DNA of 64,000 bases from Thermosynechococcaceae cyanobacterium Okahandja (GCA_041530395.1 CP136945.1:744001-808000); one strand, 5' to 3'. Numbered from the stretch's first letter, positions 10,300-18,999 are shown. Notes: generated from the letters alone by a model not told the origin. A program made the numbers and translations.

Positions 10300-11664
10300 T
10301 CATAGGGCGTGGACGCGGCCATACCAGCGCATGAGAATCATGGCGAGCTTTCGGGGGTCGTGGCGCACCGTCGCGGTGGTTTCGTCCATAACATCCGCCA
10401 AAATTAAGCGACAGTTGAGGTGGGATAGCTCTTCGCGATCAATGGCCACCGGCTCACTGCCCTGCTGACGATAATGATTGAGATGAGCGGCACTGGGGGG
10501 ATATTTTTGCACAAGGACGGCATCAAAGAGGCGATCGCCCGTCACCTCATCAAGAGCGCGCACATGATCACTAACGCGGTAGCCATCGGTTTCCCCGGGT
10601 TGGGTCATGATATTACACACATACACACAGGGGCAGCGCCGCTCGGCAAGGGCATGGGCAATCTCCGGTACCAGCAGATTGGGAATAATACTGGTATAAA
10701 GACTGCCCGGACCAAGGATAATGTAGTCGGCATTGCGAATGGCTTCAATTGCCCGTGGTAGGGCAGCCGGTGCGGGTGGCGAGCAGCCAATTTCAACAAT
10801 TTTGCCCCGCGCGGCAGTGATATTAGATTCCCCATGGATTAAGCGCCCATCCGCAAGGCGTGCCCACAGGGTCATATCGGTAACGGTTGCCGGTAAGACT
10901 TGGCCGCGAATGGCAAGGACGGCAGAACTGGCGGCGATCGCCCGCTCGAGATCTCCCGTAATATTGGCCATTGCCGTTAAAAACAAGTTGCCAAAGCTAT
11001 GGCCGGCCAACCCATCCCCAGCAGCAAAGCGATACTGGAATAGCTCCGTCACCAGTTTCTCTTCATCCGCCAAGGCGGCCAAACAGTTGCGAATATCTCC
11101 GGGGGGCAACACGCCAATTTCCCGCCGTAGCCGTCCGGAGGAGCCGCCATCATCTGCCATGGTGACAATGGCCGTAATGTTGGCACTAAAAACTTTTAGG
11201 CCGCGCAGTAGGGTCGATAGGCCGGTGCCCCCACCAATGGCAACAATTTTCGGGCCGCGCTCCAGACGCCGATGGGTGAGCAGGCGCTCCACAAGGGCTT
11301 TGTCGTCTTCCGGCAGGAGCACTTCCGTAATGGAACCGAGGGTACGGGCGTAGCCCCACCAAATGAGGGCTACCCCCCCCAACAGCAGCAGCGGACCACT
11401 CACGTAGCTGGGCACAAACCGCGCTAACCCCTGCAGCAGCTTCTCAATAAACTGGAGGGTATAAAAAATTGGCGTTAGGTTCACACTAATGGCTAGTCCT
11501 AAGCTAGCCAAGAGAACACCAACAACACTAATGAGTAGCCAACGCTTCACTAAAAGCCCGGGCAGCAGCCATTGAGACCAAAGGCGGAGTTTGCGCCGAG
11601 CCGGTCGCAGTTTTGCTGAAAGTTGCCGAGCCTTACTCGCTCTCCTCATCCGTACCAATGCCAA
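10300..11664 (-). CDS. YvcK/CofD-like gluconeogenesis factor with N-terminal membrane anchor
   Basis: The C-terminal 320 residues form a YvcK/CofD-like domain with the nucleotide-binding start [19 protein letters not shown] (near residue 139) and the [12 protein letters not shown] motif near residue 166. YvcK proteins bind UDP-sugars and help carbon and cell-wall metabolism in Bacillus. Ahead of it lie about 130 extra residues with a basic start and two hydrophobic helices, so this version is membrane tethered. The chosen ATG lies 32 bases inside the upstream Nif11 gene; a second ATG at 11649 is also possible and still overlaps. Confidence 0.9.
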   Translation of the reverse strand: MALVRMRRASKARQLSAKLRPARRKLRLWSQWLLPGLLVKRWLLISVVGVLLASLGLAISVNLTPIFYTLQFIEKLLQGLARFVPSYVSGPLLLLGGVALIWWGYARTLGSITEVLLPEDDKALVERLLTHRRLERGPKIVAIGGGTGLSTLLRGLKVFSANITAIVTMADDGGSSGRLRREIGVLPPGDIRNCLAALADEEKLVTELFQYRFAAGDGLAGHSFGNLFLTAMANITGDLERAIAASSAVLAIRGQVLPATVTDMTLWARLADGRLIHGESNITAARGKIVEIGCSPPAPAALPRAIEAIRNADYIILGPGSLYTSIIPNLLVPEIAHALAERRCPCVYVCNIMTQPGETDGYRVSDHVRALDEVTGDRLFDAVLVQKYPPSAAHLNHYRQQGSEPVAIDREELSHLNCRLILADVMDETTATVRHDPRKLAMILMRWYGRVHAL

Positions 11665-12043
11665 GATAGGTTTTGCTGAGGTAGCGGGTCAGCCGCTGCA
11701 ATGGATTGGCGACCTTGGCCGCATGATCCGCCTTGTTGCTATTAACCGGTACCCCTAAAATTCCGGAAAATTCATCGTCACTCATTTCCCCCGCTTGGTG
11801 CTGGGCAAAGGAATCGACCACCTGAATGAGTTCGCTGGTGGAAAACTCAAAGCCATGCTGATTGGCAAAGTCCACAACCTTGGGTGCCAACTCCCCCGTG
11901 AGGGCCGCTAGTTCCTCGGTATCTAGCTCGGCAGCCCCACTGATGTTGCCATCACCAACCCCCAAAAGGGCTTCTAATTCGTCCCGCAGTGACGCATCTT
12001 CGGCGGTTTTTTGCATAAATGCTAACACCTGTGCCGTTGCCAT
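11633..12043 (-). CDS. Nif11-domain protein
   Basis: The 136-residue acidic protein opens with [20 protein letters not shown], the first helix of a Nif11-type domain, and has [18 protein letters not shown] near residue 78, the second half. About 25 residues sit between the two halves, longer than in a compact Nif11 domain. It contains no cysteine and no GG cleavage site, so it does not look like a lanthipeptide-type precursor. The 3' end overlaps the YvcK-like gene by 32 bases, which suggests coupled translation. Function is unknown. Confidence 0.75.
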   Translation of the reverse strand: MATAQVLAFMQKTAEDASLRDELEALLGVGDGNISGAAELDTEELAALTGELAPKVVDFANQHGFEFSTSELIQVVDSFAQHQAGEMSDDEFSGILGVPVNSNKADHAAKVANPLQRLTRYLSKTYLGIGTDEESE

Positions 12044-12098
12044 AGACTCCCTTCCTTCGGTCAGTATGGTCAGTTGAAAATCTGAGCGAACCGATTGG

Positions 12099-12121
12099 AT
12101 TATAACATTCTCTTATAAGAG
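12099..12121 (-). promoter_or_regulatory. Candidate promoter with palindromic operator before the Nif11 gene
   Basis: On the minus strand a perfect TATAAT (12099-12104) lies about 55 bases before the Nif11 ATG. Immediately upstream is the perfect 12-base palindrome CTCTTATAAGAG (12110-12121), where the spacer and -35 would be. No good -35 box is visible, so an activator or repressor site is plausible. Confidence 0.45.
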
Positions 12122-12126
12122 TATTT

Positions 12127-13068
12127 TTATGCAATAGTTCTTAAGAAGGGTACGTCAACCACGCGAGCCTGTACGCGCTCATCGACTGCAAGGGTTAAGC
12201 CGACCCCACCCACCTTGGTGCGGACGTAGCCTAAGCCAAAGGCTCCGGTGGCAAGGGGGGTACAACTGGTTACTACGCCAACTTTTTCGCCGTTTAACAG
12301 GAGGGGGCTGGGTACCGGTACGCTACTGCTGAGTTCTAAGCCCCACAGGTGCTGCTTCACCCCTTGATAGGTATTGAGGCGGGCAATGGTTTCTTGGCCA
12401 ATGTAGCAGCCCTTGTCAAAGGCAATCGTATGGCCAAGGCGGGCTTCTAGGGGGTTATAGTCTTCGGTGATTTCGGCATCGGCGGCGGGTCGTCCTTGGC
12501 GGATGCGTAGGTGCTCCCAGTCTGCCTCGCTAAGGGGAATCCAAGAGTGCAGCAGTGAATCAAGGGGGCGATCGCTCCAGAGGGTGAGACCATCAACCGC
12601 CAGACCACTGGTGGCGGCGACCGTCAGCGGCTGCCCCTCGCAGTCAACGGTAACGTGCTGGTAGGCGCTGGTGAACTCAGGGATGCTAAGGTCGCGCCGG
12701 ATGGTTGAGGCAACCTCGCCCCAGAGGCGATAACAAAAACTCTCGCCGGTTCTATCGGTCACGTGGACATCGTCGCCAAAGAAAATGTACTTGTCCAGCC
12801 ACTTGAGCAAAAACTGCCGCCGTTGGGGTGAAACCAGCAGATCAACCCAGTCTGGATGCACTAACAGGGTCACCAGATCAAGGGTACGGGCGGTTGAGGT
12901 GAGAAATACCGTATCGGCGCCTTCCCCGGGGCGCAGGATGAGGCAGTTATTGGAGGTTTGGTTGTGCAAAAACTTGAGGCGATCGCCCCCCGTTAAGCGC
13001 AAGCGCCCCCAATGGGAGCAGTTGTAAACCGCCCCCTCAGTTGTCAATGTTGCTAACAGATCCGCCAT
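12127..13068 (-). CDS. ygfZ: YgfZ/GcvT-like folate-binding protein
   Basis: YgfZ-type proteins use tetrahydrofolate to support iron-sulfur cluster assembly or repair. The hallmark KGCYIGQETIARL is at about residues 218-230, with the conserved cysteine in place. The 313-residue length and the N-terminal LKFLHNQTSN segment are typical. It follows the methyltransferase gene after only four bases. The exact client proteins cannot be inferred. Confidence 0.9.
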   Translation of the reverse strand: MADLLATLTTEGAVYNCSHWGRLRLTGGDRLKFLHNQTSNNCLILRPGEGADTVFLTSTARTLDLVTLLVHPDWVDLLVSPQRRQFLLKWLDKYIFFGDDVHVTDRTGESFCYRLWGEVASTIRRDLSIPEFTSAYQHVTVDCEGQPLTVAATSGLAVDGLTLWSDRPLDSLLHSWIPLSEADWEHLRIRQGRPAADAEITEDYNPLEARLGHTIAFDKGCYIGQETIARLNTYQGVKQHLWGLELSSSVPVPSPLLLNGEKVGVVTSCTPLATGAFGLGYVRTKVGGVGLTLAVDERVQARVVDVPFLRTIA

Positions 13069-13072
13069 CCAC

Positions 13073-14275
13073 CTACTCCTTTGCTGGAGACAACAGAATC
13101 AACTCCCGCTCTAGGAGCGATCGCACCTGATTTAGGCTAAACGTCGGCTGCTGTGCCAATAGCTCGCCAACGCTGGCCGCTCCGGTTGCCGCTGCTAAAA
13201 ACTGCTGCTCCGCGGCACTGAGGTAAATGACATCGTAGTGGCAATTAAACACACAGGCTCCCGGCCAACCGTCAAGGCAGGGATGGCGATGGGGGATGGC
13301 CGCCAGCACTTGGGCATCGGTGGACCAATCCTGCCGTTGTAGGGGAGGCTTAGCTAAAAAGAACTCGTAGTGGGTCATCGCCTCCGGATCAAGGGCCTCA
13401 ATGAGTTGGTACTGCTCGTGAGGCGAGAGTTGCTGTGCCCGTGCCAGTAGTTCCGGTTGGCTACCCAAGAGGCGCTCCAATTGCCACAGGCGTGGGTTAG
13501 AAAAGCCAACAAACTCGAGTCCTGAGGCGGCAATCAGCTCAAACAAACTGCTGATGGTGTAGTCAATTTCCTGCGGGTGGAGGTACATATCCGCAAAGCA
13601 TTCATCCCGCTGATTTTCTAGGCTCCAGCGCTCCTGCTCCCGTTTTTTGAGGCGGTTGTTCTCCGGCAGGGCTGCAAATAACTGACGACCCAAGGCCACC
13701 CCCTGGCGATAGTTGCCGCGCTCTGCCCCTTGGAGTAGGGCAATGGCCCGCTGCATCAGCTTAATTTCCCAGCGGCCCAGTTCGCCATAAACAAAGATAT
13801 GGAGAATGCCACCGGGTGCCAATACCTCCGCAAGGGCTTGAATGCCCCTTTGGGGATCCGGCAGATGGTGCAGTACCCCCACGCAGTTAATCATGTCAAA
13901 GATTTGTCCTAGTTCAGCCACATCGTACAGACTGCGGTGCTGAAACTGAACGTTACACGCTGCGGAGCGACGGCAGCGCTCTTGGGCAATTTCGAGGGCA
14001 CCTTCACTCAGATCAATGGCGGTAATGCGGGCGTGGGGGTTCAAATGCGCCAAGTATTCCGTACCCACACCGGTACCACAGCCGGCATCTAAAATGGCCA
14101 CGTCTAGGCGGGACGGATAGGCACCCGTACAAAAACTATAGGCAGCGGGCCACGACCAGCGCCAGTTATACCCGGGTGGCGGCTCATCCAGAATCGGTTC
14201 CGGCGGAAATGGGTAGGTGTTGTACAGTTGCCGTACCGCAGCCGTAATCTCAGCGGCAGAGGTCATGGTTGGCAT
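13073..14275 (-). CDS. Class I SAM-dependent methyltransferase with C-terminal extension
   Basis: Residues 50-180 hold a Rossmann methyltransferase core: motif I is LDAGCGTGVGTEYL near residue 61, the acidic end of strand two is TAIDLSEGALEIA, and motif IV is NCVGVLHHLPDP. About 200 more residues follow, helical and without a family I recognise. The gene overlaps the 3' end of thiE by 13 bases; the second ATG at 14266 is an equally good start. The substrate is unknown. Confidence 0.82.
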   Translation of the reverse strand: MPTMTSAAEITAAVRQLYNTYPFPPEPILDEPPPGYNWRWSWPAAYSFCTGAYPSRLDVAILDAGCGTGVGTEYLAHLNPHARITAIDLSEGALEIAQERCRRSAACNVQFQHRSLYDVAELGQIFDMINCVGVLHHLPDPQRGIQALAEVLAPGGILHIFVYGELGRWEIKLMQRAIALLQGAERGNYRQGVALGRQLFAALPENNRLKKREQERWSLENQRDECFADMYLHPQEIDYTISSLFELIAASGLEFVGFSNPRLWQLERLLGSQPELLARAQQLSPHEQYQLIEALDPEAMTHYEFFLAKPPLQRQDWSTDAQVLAAIPHRHPCLDGWPGACVFNCHYDVIYLSAAEQQFLAAATGAASVGELLAQQPTFSLNQVRSLLERELILLSPAKE

Positions 14276-15321
14276 CCCCCTTTAGATAAGTGCTTGAGTA
14301 GGTCTTGGGTGGCCTGTTGCGGATCCGCCGCCGCCATAATGGCGCGTACCACCGCCACATGGGTTGCACCGGCAGCCACAACTTGGGCGATATTGCTGGT
14401 ATCGATACCGCCAATGGCAAACTGGGGTATGGCGGTGCGCTGGCGTGCGTACCGAAGATACTCGGTGCCAACGGCGGCTTTACCGGGTTTGGTGGGGGTG
14501 GCAAAAATGGGTCCCACACCGACGTAGTCTGCCCCTTCCCCTAGGGCACGCTCGAGTTCTTCGGGATTGGTGGTGGAGCGCCCCACGAGGCGATCGCCCC
14601 CCAAAAGTTGCCGCGCCAGTTCTATGGGAATGTCGGTTTGCCCCAGATGAACCCCATCGGCATTGGCCCCGACGGCAATATCGACGCGATCGTTGACAAG
14701 GAACAGGGCACCATACCGCTGGCAAAGGGCCTGTAACTGCTGGGCGGTGCGCAAGCGGGTTTGATCATCACTGGCTTTATCGCGGTACTGTACTAGTGGC
14801 AAGCCCCCTTTGAGAGCCGCTTCAACAATCTCGAGCAGGCGATCGCTCGGGGAGGTCACCAAATAGAGGTGTGCTTGCTGCAGGCGGTACAGACGCTGTT
14901 GGCGCGAGTGGGGGGCTAAGGCTTGCTCAAGGATATACACGCGATAGCGCAGGTGTTTAGCCACGCTGCTGAGTTCGGTATGCGTTAGTTTGGCGTACTC
15001 CTCAATCACCCGCAGCGCCTCCTGTACCCGGGCAAAATTGGCGGTGAGCAATTGCGACAGGGTTTGGCGATTGCCCTCCTTGGGATGGGTCAACGCCGTG
15101 CCCGGATCCTGATCCGTTTGCCGTGCTGCCCGTAGTGCTGGCGTATGGTACAGGGCCAAGGTTTGGCGTAAATCTTTACACTCTGCCGTTAGCTGAGCAT
15201 CCTCACAGCCAAAACGGCACCACTCCTCAATTACCCGCAATCCCTCGCGAGCGCGGTCAAGGTTAGCATCTAAAATCCGGCACACGGTTGGCAGGTTCAG
15301 GGTGGGAGCTAAATGTTGCAT
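14263..15321 (-). CDS. thiE: Thiamine phosphate synthase with N-terminal cyanobacterial extension
   Basis: ThiE joins HMP-pyrophosphate and thiazole phosphate to make thiamine phosphate. The C-terminal half (from about residue 145) is a normal ThiE barrel: LPLVQYRDKASDD, FLVNDRVDIAVGANADGVHLG, DRLVGRSTTNPEE and VGVGPIFATPTK are all present. The first 140 residues form a separate helical domain (RILDANLDRAREGLRVIEEW), the type found on cyanobacterial ThiE proteins. It appears to be the first gene of the minus-strand run ending with hisF. Confidence 0.95.
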   Translation of the reverse strand: MQHLAPTLNLPTVCRILDANLDRAREGLRVIEEWCRFGCEDAQLTAECKDLRQTLALYHTPALRAARQTDQDPGTALTHPKEGNRQTLSQLLTANFARVQEALRVIEEYAKLTHTELSSVAKHLRYRVYILEQALAPHSRQQRLYRLQQAHLYLVTSPSDRLLEIVEAALKGGLPLVQYRDKASDDQTRLRTAQQLQALCQRYGALFLVNDRVDIAVGANADGVHLGQTDIPIELARQLLGGDRLVGRSTTNPEELERALGEGADYVGVGPIFATPTKPGKAAVGTEYLRYARQRTAIPQFAIGGIDTSNIAQVVAAGATHVAVVRAIMAAADPQQATQDLLKHLSKGGCQP

Positions 15322-15385
15322 ACCCCGTCATGTCCCCACAGAAAAAGATAAACGACACTCATCATGCCGCGTTGCTTGAATCACG

Positions 15386-15985
15386 ATGAAACGGTTTGCT
15401 AGCACAATTCCCACTCACTCCTGTCGTCAATGGGGATGGGCATCCCCCCTATGTCTGATCCTACTGGGTTGGGGGACGAGCGTGCAGGCCGCAGAGCCGA
15501 TTCCCATTCCTGTGCCGCCGCCGGAAGTCGCAACCTCAACAGCCATCCCCTTAGGGGCAGAACCCATTCCCATTCCTGTACCGCCACCGGAAGCACCACC
15601 GCCCTTGCCAGAGCCAGTTGCTGCCGAAAGCACCCTACAGCGCCTACCCGTCCCCAGTACCCCCATTCCCATAGGAGAGGTGGGGGCAGAGGTGGCCATG
15701 AACCAACTGCCGCCACCACCGGAGACTACAGGCATAGATATGAGCGCTGCCGGACAAAGACTCACCCCTGGTGGCCGCTTTCGGGTGATTGTCCTTGACC
15801 TGCGCGAGGGGGATACCGCCAATCAAGAACGCTTGCGTTCCCTTGTGCCGGAGGTGTTGCCCATTACGGCTGGTCAGCAGCGGGCATTACAGGTGGGCAG
15901 TTTCCAAGATGAGATGCAAGCCAGCGAACTGCGCGCCTACATGGAAGTCAACGGCTTTCGGGCAGAAATTCAGCGGCTGCCCTAG
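15386..15985 (+). CDS. Secreted proline-rich protein with SPOR-like C-terminus
   Basis: A signal-like stretch ends at QAAEP near residue 38. Two copies of EPIPIPVPPPE follow (about residues 37-47 and 59-69), then more Pro/Glu sequence. The last 70 residues (RFRVIVLDLREGD through FQDEMQASELRAYMEVNGF) resemble a SPOR-type repeat, a fold that in other proteins binds denuded peptidoglycan. The match is by pattern only. The stop codon abuts the broken methyltransferase head on the opposite strand. Confidence 0.6.
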   Translation: MKRFASTIPTHSCRQWGWASPLCLILLGWGTSVQAAEPIPIPVPPPEVATSTAIPLGAEPIPIPVPPPEAPPPLPEPVAAESTLQRLPVPSTPIPIGEVGAEVAMNQLPPPPETTGIDMSAAGQRLTPGGRFRVIVLDLREGDTANQERLRSLVPEVLPITAGQQRALQVGSFQDEMQASELRAYMEVNGFRAEIQRLP

Positions 15986-16064
15986 TTAAAGTTATTTCCA
16001 TGCCACCATCGGTCACAAAAGGTGCGTCCGAAAGCTGGGGTAACTGCTGACGATAGCGGGGCAT
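15948..16064 (-). pseudogene. Truncated 5' end of a homocysteine S-methyltransferase-like gene
   Basis: A GGAG site sits nine bases before an ATG that opens MPRYRQQLPQLSDAPFVTDG and continues GMEITL. This resembles the N-terminus of homocysteine S-methyltransferases, where a TDGG(L/I/M)E motif follows a short leader. After about residue 26 the similarity ends near 15986, exactly where the convergent proline-rich gene stops; the frame then reads antisense to that gene and stops at 38 residues. The catalytic zinc-cysteine part is missing. I read it as a deletion or rearrangement scar. Confidence 0.6.
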
Positions 16065-16076
16065 AGGGCTGTTCTC

Positions 16077-16781
16077 CTAGAGTAGTAAACTTTCAAGGGC
16101 GCGCAAATTTGTAATACAAAGGCCATCTTGACTACGGCGAATAATACCCTTGCGCTCTAGTTTGCCGAGGACGCGGGTAACGGTTTCCCGCGCCATGCCA
16201 CTGAGGCTACTCAGTTCCCGATGGGGCAAGTTGGGAATTTCTAGGCCATCAGCACTCTGCCGCCCTTGCCCATCCGCCAAAAACAAAAGGATGTCGGCCA
16301 CCCGGGAGGTACTGTCCGATTCCCGTAACCGCAGCCGTCGGTTCAGTTGCCGCAGTCGCCGTGCCATGAGTTTCGCTAAGCGAATGCCCGCTTGAGGTTC
16401 TGTATTCACCAAGTTGACAAAATCGGTGGCGGGCATATTGGCTACGACGGTGGGGGTAAGGGTAATGACATCGGTGGAGCGGGGCACTTCTTCGAGGGGA
16501 GCCATTTCGCCAAATAGCTCTCCTGGTCCCAAAATATTCAGGGTCACTTCCTTGCCGTCGATATTGTAGGTGCGAATTTTGACCCAGCCACTCAGGATAA
16601 AGTAAACGGACGTGCCCCAATCGTTCTCTAACAAAATGACTCGATTGGCCGGATGCTGGCGTGTGACCACATGGGCCAAGGCTGCCTTGACACTTGACTG
16701 CGGCAGATCCCGAAAGAAGGGAGTGTCCTGAAGAGACCCATCAAAGGCAGCAGAACTACGGGGGTCTTGCATAGCAGTCAA
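16077..16781 (-). CDS. Crp/Fnr family transcriptional regulator
   Basis: The N-terminal half is a cyclic-nucleotide-binding-like beta roll (VILLENDWGTSVYFILSGWV and NILGPGELFGEMAPLEEVPR near residues 50-100). The C-terminal half is a winged helix with recognition helix sequence ELSSLSGMARETVTRVLGKL near residue 190. In the region where Crp carries ERxxS for cAMP contact, this protein has PRST, so cAMP binding is uncertain. It does not look like NtcA. Length (234) is normal. Target genes are unknown. Confidence 0.88.
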   Translation of the reverse strand: MTAMQDPRSSAAFDGSLQDTPFFRDLPQSSVKAALAHVVTRQHPANRVILLENDWGTSVYFILSGWVKIRTYNIDGKEVTLNILGPGELFGEMAPLEEVPRSTDVITLTPTVVANMPATDFVNLVNTEPQAGIRLAKLMARRLRQLNRRLRLRESDSTSRVADILLFLADGQGRQSADGLEIPNLPHRELSSLSGMARETVTRVLGKLERKGIIRRSQDGLCITNLRALESLLL

Positions 16782-16792
16782 AATCAGGTGGG

Positions 16793-17254
16793 TTAGCGGG
16801 GGGACTGAATAGACAGACTCTCGGGGTTGGCAGGAAAGTCAACACCCGTAATCTTACCACTGTCGTCAAAAATTAAAATCAATGTATCAGTAACGTTAGA
16901 AAAGGCAATGTTAACACTGGCAATGTTGCCGTCGAGTTTGGTACCTAGGCGGTTCTTAAAGGCACCAACCCGTTTCAAGAAGAACCGCTGCCGCTGCTGA
17001 AGTTGCTCTGGTGTAATTTGCCCTTGGAGCACGGGGCTAAGGTACGTCCACGCCTGCTTGAAGTTATTACTAAATAATGCATCCACAAACTGCTCGGCGG
17101 CCTGCCTATTACTGAGGGTGCTAACGCTTGTTTCCGGTGTTGCTGCAGGCATTGGGTCGGCAAGGGCGATCGCGCTCAGGGAGGATAACGCCATCGCCTC
17201 AACAATTGCAATTCCCCAAGGCACTAACCGAAACCGATAAGTATGCTGCCCCAT
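16793..17254 (-). CDS. Secreted DUF3887-like protein
   Basis: After a signal peptide (hydrophobic core WGIAIVEAMALSSLSAIALA) comes an alpha/beta domain that begins AEQFVDALFSNNFKQAWTYL and ends with a strand pair including LILIFDDSGKITGVDFP. This is the cone-like layout of DUF3887/NTF2-like secreted domains. I start at the second ATG (17254), which gives a tidier signal peptide than the one seven codons upstream. It lies 11 bases before the Crp-family gene on the same strand. Confidence 0.6.
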   Translation of the reverse strand: MGQHTYRFRLVPWGIAIVEAMALSSLSAIALADPMPAATPETSVSTLSNRQAAEQFVDALFSNNFKQAWTYLSPVLQGQITPEQLQQRQRFFLKRVGAFKNRLGTKLDGNIASVNIAFSNVTDTLILIFDDSGKITGVDFPANPESLSIQSPR

Positions 17255-17517
17255 AGAACCCTGCTGACCCGACACGAATTGCTCTTATCATACCCCCTGT
17301 CACTTGGTTGTGATGCACTGGCCACCCAAGATAACAACACGAGACGGATCAGGAGCGATCGCGCCACAGGGGGAATTGCTGCAAATTATTAAGTTTATTG
17401 AAGACCTTGACTCTTTTGGTTGCCCTTAGTCACAATGAGTTCCATGGAGAGACTCCTGATCCCTCCTCGGAAGTTGTGCCTTGACAACCCATTACGAGGT
17501 TTTTGGTAGCAGCAGCA

Positions 17518-17730
17518 ATGATAGAGACACTTGAGTTTGTCATTTACCCTGACGGTCGCGTTGTTGAAACAGTCACGGGCATTGCCGGTCGCTCTTGTGC
17601 CGAGGTTACGGCTGCCATTGAAGCGCAACTCGGGTGTGTGGTGAGCCAACAACCGACATCGGACTATTACGCTACCGAAACGGTGGAAGAGGGTCAATCC
17701 ATTGTGCAGTCTGTACCGTCTCAGTGGTAA
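17518..17730 (+). CDS. DUF2997 family protein
   Basis: The 70-residue protein starts MIETLEFVIYPDGRVVETV and ends in a short acidic tail, matching the DUF2997 pattern with a central CAEVTAAIEAQLG helix. I use the ATG at 17518; a TTG five codons upstream has no better support. The gene precedes DUF1257 by 20 bases and then a ferredoxin, an order I recall as common in cyanobacteria. Function is unknown, but the grouping suggests an iron-sulfur or redox role. Confidence 0.82.
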   Translation: MIETLEFVIYPDGRVVETVTGIAGRSCAEVTAAIEAQLGCVVSQQPTSDYYATETVEEGQSIVQSVPSQW

Positions 17731-17750
17731 TCGTTGAGGATTGATGATCA

Positions 17751-18137
17751 ATGTCGCACTTCAGCCAAATCAAAACCCAGATTCGTAGCTTGCCCGCCCT
17801 AGAAGCGGCCTTAACTGACTTAGGGGTGCCGTGGCAGTCCGGATCCCAGCCGGTGCGGGGTTTTCGCGGCCAAACTCAGACGGCGGATGTGGTCATGCCT
17901 CAAGCAAATGGCTATGACATTGGCTTCCGCTGGAACGGTACAGAGTACGAATTAGTCGCAGATTTGGAGTTCTGGCAGCAGGCGTGGTCAGTGGATCGGT
18001 TTCTGAGCAAGGTCACGCAGCGCTATGCTTACCATGCGGTTGTGCAGTCTGCCAGCGAGCAAGGGTTTCAGGTGCAAACGGAAGAGCAGCACTCAGACGG
18101 CAGCGTCAAGCTGGTGTTACAGCGCTGGCGCTCCTAG
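17751..18137 (+). CDS. ycf35: DUF1257 family protein (Ycf35 homologue)
   Basis: The 128-residue protein opens MSHFSQIKTQIRSLPALEAA, the usual start of DUF1257/Ycf35, a family encoded in cyanobacteria and in some algal plastid genomes. Central AMNGYDIGFRWNG-like and YELVADLEFW segments form a beta-rich core. It sits between DUF2997 and a ferredoxin with short gaps, which points to one transcript. The molecular function is not established. Confidence 0.9.
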   Translation: MSHFSQIKTQIRSLPALEAALTDLGVPWQSGSQPVRGFRGQTQTADVVMPQANGYDIGFRWNGTEYELVADLEFWQQAWSVDRFLSKVTQRYAYHAVVQSASEQGFQVQTEEQHSDGSVKLVLQRWRS

Positions 18138-18163
18138 TCCCTCTGAAGCGATAGGTTCAACCT

Positions 18164-18571
18164 GTGACGGACGGACAACCCCTCGGCTTAGAACCAGAAC
18201 TGGGCGGTCAACTCCGCCAAGGGGAGCAGCGCAGTGGCTACGAGCCAGAGCTAGGGGGGGCACACCGTCAGCACGGTGTTTATGTGGATGAAATTACCTG
18301 TATTGGCTGTAAGCACTGTGCCCACGTTGCCCGTAACACGTTCTATATTGAGCCAAACTACGGGCGATCGCGGGTGGTGCGCCAAGATGGCGATCCCCTA
18401 GAGCTTATCCAAGAAGCAATTGACACCTGTCCGGTGGACTGCATTCACTGGGTGGACTATACAGAGCTAAAGCGCCTCGAAAAAGAACGTCTTGATCAAG
18501 TGGTGCCCCTTGCGGGCTTCCCCATTGACCCGGCCACCACCCGTCGTAAAAAACGCCGCCGCCCCGATTAG
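18164..18571 (+). CDS. 4Fe-4S ferredoxin-like protein
   Basis: One cluster-binding set is visible: CIGCKHC near residue 46 and CPVDC near residue 89, with the usual spacing of a single 4Fe-4S ferredoxin. About 40 Glu/Gly-rich residues precede it and a basic tail (TRRKKRRRPD) follows. The start is a GTG. It is the third gene of the DUF2997-DUF1257-ferredoxin cluster, so it may donate electrons to a process involving those proteins. Its stop overlaps the convergent NfeD gene by four bases. Confidence 0.88.
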   Translation: MTDGQPLGLEPELGGQLRQGEQRSGYEPELGGAHRQHGVYVDEITCIGCKHCAHVARNTFYIEPNYGRSRVVRQDGDPLELIQEAIDTCPVDCIHWVDYTELKRLEKERLDQVVPLAGFPIDPATTRRKKRRRPD

Positions 18572-18999
18572 GAACCAAGGGCATCCTCGGGCATCACAAT
18601 GAGGGTCGTTCCTTGGCGGCCAATAATGATCACCCGTTGGTGTTCGTCAATGGCCATCTGTGGATCATCACACCGGGCTTGCCACGAAATACCCTCGTAA
18701 AGGACTCGCCCCGTTTCTCCGGGCAAAATTTGGGTTAGAGTTTGTGCCTCAGCCGCCTCTTTAAGTACAGGAGCCGTTCGCTTTGGCTGGTAGCGGCGCA
18801 TCAGGAACACCACCACCACCGATAAACCAATCCAGAGCACCACCTGCAGCGGAAAACTAGGAATGAGCAGGGAGGCAAAAGCCACGATCAATGCACTAAT
18901 GCCGAGGGTGGCTTCTACAAAGGCAGTGGGCAGGAAAAACTCCATTAAAAACAGAATCACTGCCACAATGCACCAAATCCAGAAGGGTGACAGCGCCAT
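18568..18999 (-). CDS. NfeD-like membrane protein
   Basis: Residues 1-75 contain three closely spaced hydrophobic helices (FWIWCIVAVILFLMEFFLP, LGISALIVAFASLLI, LQVVLWIGLSVVVVFLM), and the last 60 form an OB-like beta domain (GETGRVLYEGISWQARCDD ... VIIIGRQGTTLIVMP). This is the short NfeD architecture, whose partners are usually stomatin-like proteins; none is adjacent. I start at the ATG at 18999 (MALSPFW) rather than 12 codons upstream because it puts the first helix at the N-terminus. Confidence 0.85.
   Translation of the reverse strand: MALSPFWIWCIVAVILFLMEFFLPTAFVEATLGISALIVAFASLLIPSFPLQVVLWIGLSVVVVFLMRRYQPKRTAPVLKEAAEAQTLTQILPGETGRVLYEGISWQARCDDPQMAIDEHQRVIIIGRQGTTLIVMPEDALGS

Noticed and set aside
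10733-11353. A 206-codon plus-strand frame inside the YvcK-like gene
   Set aside because: Antisense shadow of a conserved gene; composition is Arg/Ala/Pro-rich and it has no motif.
15427-15822. Frames on both strands across the proline-rich gene
   Set aside because: Low-complexity shadows of the repeated Pro codons.
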